A stretch of DNA of 64,000 nt, taken from NCBI RefSeq assembly GCF_003316845.1, contig NZ_QMIK01000001.1, positions 372,001 through 436,000 of the forward strand, read 5' to 3'. The notes under the pieces are model-generated. The model had not been told where the DNA came from. It worked only from the letters and a program-made list of their open reading frames with translations, and made no database searches. A program made the position numbers and the translations under genes. Every line of letters begins with the position of its first letter. The first letter of the stretch is position 1. The stretch comes from Cognataquiflexum aquatile. Its GTDB lineage: Bacteria; Bacteroidota; Bacteroidia; Cytophagales; Cyclobacteriaceae. Below, piece by piece: positions 60,354 through 64,000 of the stretch.

Positions 60354-61178
60354 TTATTTAAAAATGTTCATTGCCACACCAATCAGAACCAAAACCATAC
60401 CGAAAAATACCATAAGGCTATAAGTTTCACCAAAAATCAGAAACCCAAAACTCAAGGCATAAATAATTCCAATATAACTGAGGCTAGCGACTTTGGAGAG
60501 GTTGGCATTTTGATAAGCCAAAGTCATGAAATATTGGGCAAACTGAGTCAATAAACCAACCGCCAACAAAATCCCCCAATCCCATCCGACGGGTACTATC
60601 CATACAAAGTAGCTAATCAAAGCAGCTATCGGTATGGTAATGAAAGGAAAATAAAACATGATGACCAAGGGATGTTCTGAGTTTTTGATTTTCCTGATGA
60701 TGTTATAGGCAATTCCCATTGCCAAGGCCGAAATCAAACCAATCGCCATATCCAAAAAAGTGATTCTCGGATCAAATCCCTGGATAATCAGCACCCCTGC
60801 AAAAGATAGCCCAAAATACAAAAACTGCCTGGCCCGGACTTTTTCCTTTACAATAAATATCCCCAAAATCGTGGTAAATATCGGTGCCAGATAATTGATC
60901 GTGACGGCACTGGCTAAGGGGATACTTTGAAGTGTATAAAAAAACGTCATCAAACCGATAGAACCTGCGATTCCTCTGAGTATCAAGAGTTTTTTGTTAT
61001 TGCCAAAAACCGGTACTGACTCTCTCTTGAGAAGGATGTAAGTTAAAATCAGGCTAAAAACGGAGCGGAACAGGATGATTTCTATGGCAGGAATATGTGG
61101 AATCAGTTTCACAGAAACATTCATCAGGGAAAAAAGAAACCCTGCCAATAACATATGCTGAACACTTTTTTTATTCAA
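60354..61178 (-). CDS. EamA/DMT-family permease
   Basis: A 274-residue inner-membrane protein with ten hydrophobic segments in two repeated EamA halves: first SLMNVSVKLI ... IPLASAVTINYLAPIFTTIL, second IGLISALAMGIAYNIIRKI ... NLSKVASLSYIGIIYALSFG. These transporters export or exchange small metabolites and amino acids; the substrate is unknown. The start is uncertain: TTG at 61178 keeps a basic N-terminus (MNKKSVQ), while the first ATG is at 61154. It ends close to the ECF promoter of the lipoprotein operon, which therefore lies in the short gap behind it. Confidence 0.85.
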   Translation of the reverse strand: MNKKSVQHMLLAGFLFSLMNVSVKLIPHIPAIEIILFRSVFSLILTYILLKRESVPVFGNNKKLLILRGIAGSIGLMTFFYTLQSIPLASAVTINYLAPIFTTILGIFIVKEKVRARQFLYFGLSFAGVLIIQGFDPRITFLDMAIGLISALAMGIAYNIIRKIKNSEHPLVIMFYFPFITIPIAALISYFVWIVPVGWDWGILLAVGLLTQFAQYFMTLAYQNANLSKVASLSYIGIIYALSFGFLIFGETYSLMVFFGMVLVLIGVAMNIFK

Positions 61179-61297
61179 GGAAATTTGGCTTTTTCAAATC
61201 TAATGGAATATAAAAAGCCAAAACTGATTGGCCCGAATTAATTTGATTATCCGCTGGTTTTGGGGCAAAAATTCAAACTTAAACAAAAAAATTGCGG

Positions 61298-61954
61298 TTA
61301 TTGGCCAATTATCTTGCCGTCCTGCATCACCAATGTCCTATCAGCCATCTGGGCGAGCTCTTGGTTGTGCGTGACGATGACAAAAGACTTCCCAAATTCT
61401 TTTCTCAATTCAAAAAACAAATTGTGTAGGGCTTGGGCACTTTTTGAATCGAGGTTTCCGCTTGGTTCATCTGCAAAAATTATTTTTGGGTCATTGACCA
61501 AAGCCCTTGCAACAGCCACCCTTTGTTGTTCCCCCCCGGAAAGCTCAGAAGGCTTATGCCCTAGCCTGCTGCTAATACCCAATCTCTCAGCCAATTGTCC
61601 TGCTCTTTTTCGAAGGTCACTCATTGGCCGGTTGGCTATCAATCCGGGAATCATGATGTTTTCTTCAGCCGTAAACTCAGGGAGCAGATTGTGGAACTGG
61701 AATATAAATCCGATTTCCTTATTTCTGAATTCAGCCAGCTTGTCCCCTTTCAGACCGGTTATCAAGGTATTGCCGATATGAACTTCACCTTTGTCAGCCT
61801 GATCCAAAGTGCCCAAAATATGCAGCAAAGTACTTTTACCGGCACCTGAAGAACCCACGATGGATACCACCTCACCGGGATTAATTTTTACATCCACCCC
61901 TTTGAGTACATGTAAGTCCCCATAATTTTTGTGGATCCCATTAGCAACTAACAT
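61298..61954 (-). CDS. LolD-like ABC transporter ATPase
   Basis: A 218-residue ABC ATPase of the LolD/MacB subgroup. Walker A GSSGAGKST near 36, Q-loop FIFQFHNLLPEFTAEEN near 85, signature LSGGEQQRVAVARAL near 137, Walker B IIFADEPSGNLDS and H-loop FVIVTHNQ. Length and the FQFHNLLPEFTA-ENI sequence fit LolD, which with LolC/E-type permeases releases lipoproteins from the inner membrane. No permease is adjacent, so the partner must be elsewhere; orphan LolD-type ATPases are common in Bacteroidota. Confidence 0.88.
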   Translation of the reverse strand: MLVANGIHKNYGDLHVLKGVDVKINPGEVVSIVGSSGAGKSTLLHILGTLDQADKGEVHIGNTLITGLKGDKLAEFRNKEIGFIFQFHNLLPEFTAEENIMIPGLIANRPMSDLRKRAGQLAERLGISSRLGHKPSELSGGEQQRVAVARALVNDPKIIFADEPSGNLDSKSAQALHNLFFELRKEFGKSFVIVTHNQELAQMADRTLVMQDGKIIGQ

Positions 61955-62093
61955 ATATTGTGTTTTTAGTCAACAAATATAAAAATTACAGATTCCTATC
62001 TGACCATTGAAGGGATTTATTTACCAAAAGACCGGATGTTAATTTGATAAATAAACATGTAGCGCTTAACTTCGGGCAAAAATTTTCATAAGG

Positions 62094-63305
62094 ATGAACA
62101 TACACGAATATCAAGCTAAAGAACTTTTGAAAAGCTATGGCGTCAGGATTCAGGAAGGGATAGTCGCAGACAGCCCCGAAGGAGCATTGGAAGCTGCCAA
62201 AAAGCTGAATGCTGCAACCGGAACTTCCTGGTATGTAATCAAAGCCCAAATCCATGCAGGTGGAAGAGGAAAAGGATTGGTAAATGAAACCGGTTCGAGA
62301 GGAGTTGTTTTGGCCAAAAGCCTTGAAGATGTTCCGGTAAAAGCTGCAGGAATACTTGGGGGGACTCTGGTCACTATCCAAACAGGTGCCGAAGGAAAAA
62401 AAGTAAATAAAGTGTTGGTAGCGGAGGATGTTTACTATCCCGGAGCTTCTGAACCTAAAGAATATTATTTGTCGATTTTGTTGGATAGAGGCCGCGGAAG
62501 CAACGTCATCATGGCCTCTACCGAAGGTGGAATGGACATAGAAGAAGTAGCAGAAAAGCATCCCGAAAAGATTATTAAAGAATGGATTGATCCAAAAGTC
62601 GGGTTACAAGCCTTTCAGGCAAGAAAAGTGGCATTCAAATTAGGTCTTGAAGGCAATGCTTTTAAAGAAATGGTGAAGTTTATCACTTCTCTTTACAATG
62701 CATATATAGGATCTGATGCCGCTCAATTTGAAATCAACCCTGTATTAAAAACATCAGATGATAAAATTTTGGCTGTTGATGCAAAAGTAGGTTTAGATGA
62801 CAATGCGTTATACAGACAAAAGGCTCTTGCCGATTTGAGAGATATTGCCGAGGAAGATCCTTTGGAAGTGGAAGCAGGCAAATCAGGTCTTAATTATGTT
62901 AAGTTGGATGGAAATGTGGGCTGCATGGTCAATGGTGCCGGTCTAGCCATGGCTACCATGGACATGATCAAACTTTCAGGCGGTGAACCCGCCAATTTCC
63001 TTGATGTGGGAGGAGGAGCAAATGCAGTCACCGTAGAAGCCGGATTTAGGATTATCCTTCAGGATCCAAATGTGAAAGCCATCCTTATCAACGTGTTTGG
63101 AGGAATTGTAAGGTGTGACAGGATAGCTAACGGAGTTGTGGAAGCCTACAAAACTATAGGAAACATTCCCGTACCCATCATAGTAAGGCTACAGGGTACC
63201 AATGCAGAAGAAGGTGCAAGAATAATTGACGAATCAGGATTGAAAGTAGCTTCAGCCATCACGCTAAAAGATGCTGCTGAAAAAGTTAAAGCGGCAATTT
63301 CTTAA
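62094..63305 (+). CDS. sucC: Succinyl-CoA ligase (ADP-forming) beta subunit
   Basis: A 403-residue TCA-cycle enzyme subunit that with SucD interconverts succinyl-CoA + ADP/GDP + phosphate and succinate + CoA + ATP/GTP. N-terminal ATP-grasp domain begins MNIHEYQAKELLKSYGV; VIKAQIHAGGRGKG and QFEINPVL (metal ligands) are family signatures; the C-terminal CoA-ligase domain contains FLDVGGGANAVTV and INVFGGIVRCDRIANGVVEA. Length is that of typical bacterial SucC (about 390-400). No sucD is next to it. The tRNA-Arg gene follows 17 bp after the stop. Confidence 0.96.
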   Translation: MNIHEYQAKELLKSYGVRIQEGIVADSPEGALEAAKKLNAATGTSWYVIKAQIHAGGRGKGLVNETGSRGVVLAKSLEDVPVKAAGILGGTLVTIQTGAEGKKVNKVLVAEDVYYPGASEPKEYYLSILLDRGRGSNVIMASTEGGMDIEEVAEKHPEKIIKEWIDPKVGLQAFQARKVAFKLGLEGNAFKEMVKFITSLYNAYIGSDAAQFEINPVLKTSDDKILAVDAKVGLDDNALYRQKALADLRDIAEEDPLEVEAGKSGLNYVKLDGNVGCMVNGAGLAMATMDMIKLSGGEPANFLDVGGGANAVTVEAGFRIILQDPNVKAILINVFGGIVRCDRIANGVVEAYKTIGNIPVPIIVRLQGTNAEEGARIIDESGLKVASAITLKDAAEKVKAAIS

Positions 63306-63322
63306 TAATTGTTGCGAATAAA

Positions 63323-63396
63323 GCGTGCGTAGTTCAATTGGATAGAATATCGGATTTCGGCTCCGAGGGTTGAGGGTTCGAATCCTTCCGCGCGCA
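63323..63396 (+). tRNA. tRNA-Arg (anticodon TCG)
   Basis: A 74-nt cloverleaf: acceptor GCGTGCG/CGCGCGC, D arm GTTC...GAAT, anticodon stem TCGGA/TCCGA with loop TTTCGGC (anticodon TCG, reading CGN), five-base variable loop GGGTT, T arm GAGGG-TTCGAAT-CCTTC and discriminator A. CCA is not encoded. Confidence 0.93.
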
Positions 63397-63397
63397 C

Positions 63398-63430
63398 AAA
63401 GCCCCAAGTTTCACTTGGGGCTTTTGTTTT
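63398..63430 (+). terminator. Rho-independent terminator after tRNA-Arg
   Basis: A 12-bp stem AAAGCCCCAAGT/ACTTGGGGCTTT with a TTC loop followed by TGTTTTT, two bases beyond the tRNA. Confidence 0.9.
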
Positions 63431-63448
63431 TCTTGCTGATTTTTATCA

Positions 63449-63481
63449 TTTAACTCACTGATATTGAATAGTATATTTTTG
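63449..63481 (+). promoter_or_regulatory. Candidate Bacteroidota -33/-7 promoter of the usp gene
   Basis: TATTTTTG at 63474-63481 fits the TAnnTTTG box exactly; TTTA 21 bp upstream is one mismatch from the -33 TTTG. It lies about 53 bp before the ATG. Such AT-rich matches can occur by chance. Confidence 0.35.
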
Positions 63482-63533
63482 TTTTTGCTTGGCTATTTTT
63501 AGGATAAATCAGAAAAATTAAACCCTAAATGCC

Positions 63534-64000
63534 ATGAAAAAGATACTTGTGCCCACTGATTTTTCAGAATGCGCTCAAAATGCTGAAAAATACGCATTCT
63601 TCTTAGCCCAAAAAATAGATGCTGAGCTGGTTTTCCTACATGTCATCAATACCCCTGTGGATTGGTCCAAATTATCCAAAGAGCAGGAAGATCTTTTTCC
63701 TGATTCCAAGGAAGCCATCGCACATTCGAAAAAAAGGCTGAATGAGTTAGTAAAACATGCAGAATCCAATAAAATCAAATCAAGAAAGGTCCTCATTTTC
63801 AACAATACCAATGAAAAAATCCATCGGTTTGTAGAGGATGAGCAAATTGACTTGGTGGTGATGGGGTCACATGGTGTATATGGATTCAAAGATTATATCC
63901 TTGGAACCAATACCTATAGCATGATGAGAAATTCAAAAGTACCTGTCATAGTGGTGAAAAAACTTCCGGAAAAACTTAAGCTCGAAAAATTGGTAATTGC
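63534..64000 (+). CDS. Universal stress protein (UspA family), 3' end outside the window
   Basis: The first 155 residues of a UspA-type protein. The N-terminus MKKILVPTDFSECAQNAEKY is typical; the nucleotide-binding signature appears as VVMGSHGVYGFKDYILGTNT followed by SKVPVIVVKK, corresponding to G-x2-G-x9-G(S/T) in ATP-binding members, although the third Gly/Ser region is altered (NTYSMMRN). After KKLPEKLKLEKLVI a second domain apparently begins, as in the tandem-domain Usp proteins of Bacteroidota (about 280 residues). Cytoplasmic; role in stress survival inferred. Confidence 0.88.
   Translation, partial: MKKILVPTDFSECAQNAEKYAFFLAQKIDAELVFLHVINTPVDWSKLSKEQEDLFPDSKEAIAHSKKRLNELVKHAESNKIKSRKVLIFNNTNEKIHRFVEDEQIDLVVMGSHGVYGFKDYILGTNTYSMMRNSKVPVIVVKKLPEKLKLEKLVI

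Noticed and set aside
23106-61253. GATTATCCGC shared between the inverted repeat at 23106 and position 61244
   Set aside because: A single 10-bp match without flanking similarity; chance is adequate.

Overview
The window looks like chromosomal DNA of a Bacteroidota bacterium, most probably a member of the Cytophagales/Cyclobacteriaceae. That placement is inference from gene content: type IX secretion (T9SS) sorting domains of both the A and B kind, a giant SprB-like repeat adhesin next to a PorP/SprF-type protein, PVC-type cytochrome and FG-GAP proteins, few Shine-Dalgarno sites and a TAnnTTTG-like promoter. No phage, insertion sequence or CRISPR array was seen.

Positions 1-22000, nearly all on the minus strand, form one block joining signal transduction to an exopolysaccharide locus. 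In transcription order: a sigma-54-dependent NtrC-type regulator, an H-NOX haem sensor, a large HNOBA hybrid kinase ending in an HPt domain, a 1537-residue T9SS-secreted FG-GAP protein, then a CheY-like regulator followed by Wza-, Wzc-, Wzx-, glycosyltransferase- and Wzy-like genes, and a last unit with an APH-like/thymidylate-kinase-like fusion, an acyltransferase and a second glycosyltransferase. Three transcription units in this block share a 17-bp palindrome, TTTCCA-N5-TGGAAA, about 95-135 bp upstream of their start codons, with a -24/-12-like sequence between palindrome and gene. This suggests a nitric-oxide/oxygen-responsive phosphorelay driving exopolysaccharide through sigma-54.

22000-38200 holds mostly housekeeping or accessory genes: an unsecreted lysozyme-like protein, a FG-GAP/PVC-cytochrome pair, an AAA kinase plus APH-like pair, an Mla (MlaE-MlaF-MlaD) lipid transporter, a ROK kinase with a TTG start, a PF10136 membrane protein, a TIM-barrel isomerase, a secreted esterase, a small membrane protein and a GreA-like coiled-coil protein.

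38200-50100 is a surface-adhesin locus: a 3227-residue SprB-like protein with about 33 repeats and a type-B T9SS tail, then a decayed second copy of its terminator, leader and 5' end, then a PorP/SprF-like outer-membrane protein. 50100-54060 carries a DUF2490 protein and an NAD-salvage set (PncA, a PRPP synthetase, nicotinate phosphoribosyltransferase).

54187-60350 is a compact putative stress system: ECF sigma factor, membrane anti-sigma with a TPR-like tail, an acidic lipoprotein, and on the opposite strand a second Asp-tract lipoprotein coupled to a membrane-anchored TPR-CHAT protease-like protein. All three transcription units carry the same 27-bp promoter, GGTTACA-N10 followed by CGGCTWCGAC or a close variant, so they are very likely the regulon of this sigma factor. 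The right end has a DMT permease, a LolD-like ATPase, sucC, a tRNA-Arg with its terminator, and the start of a universal stress protein.
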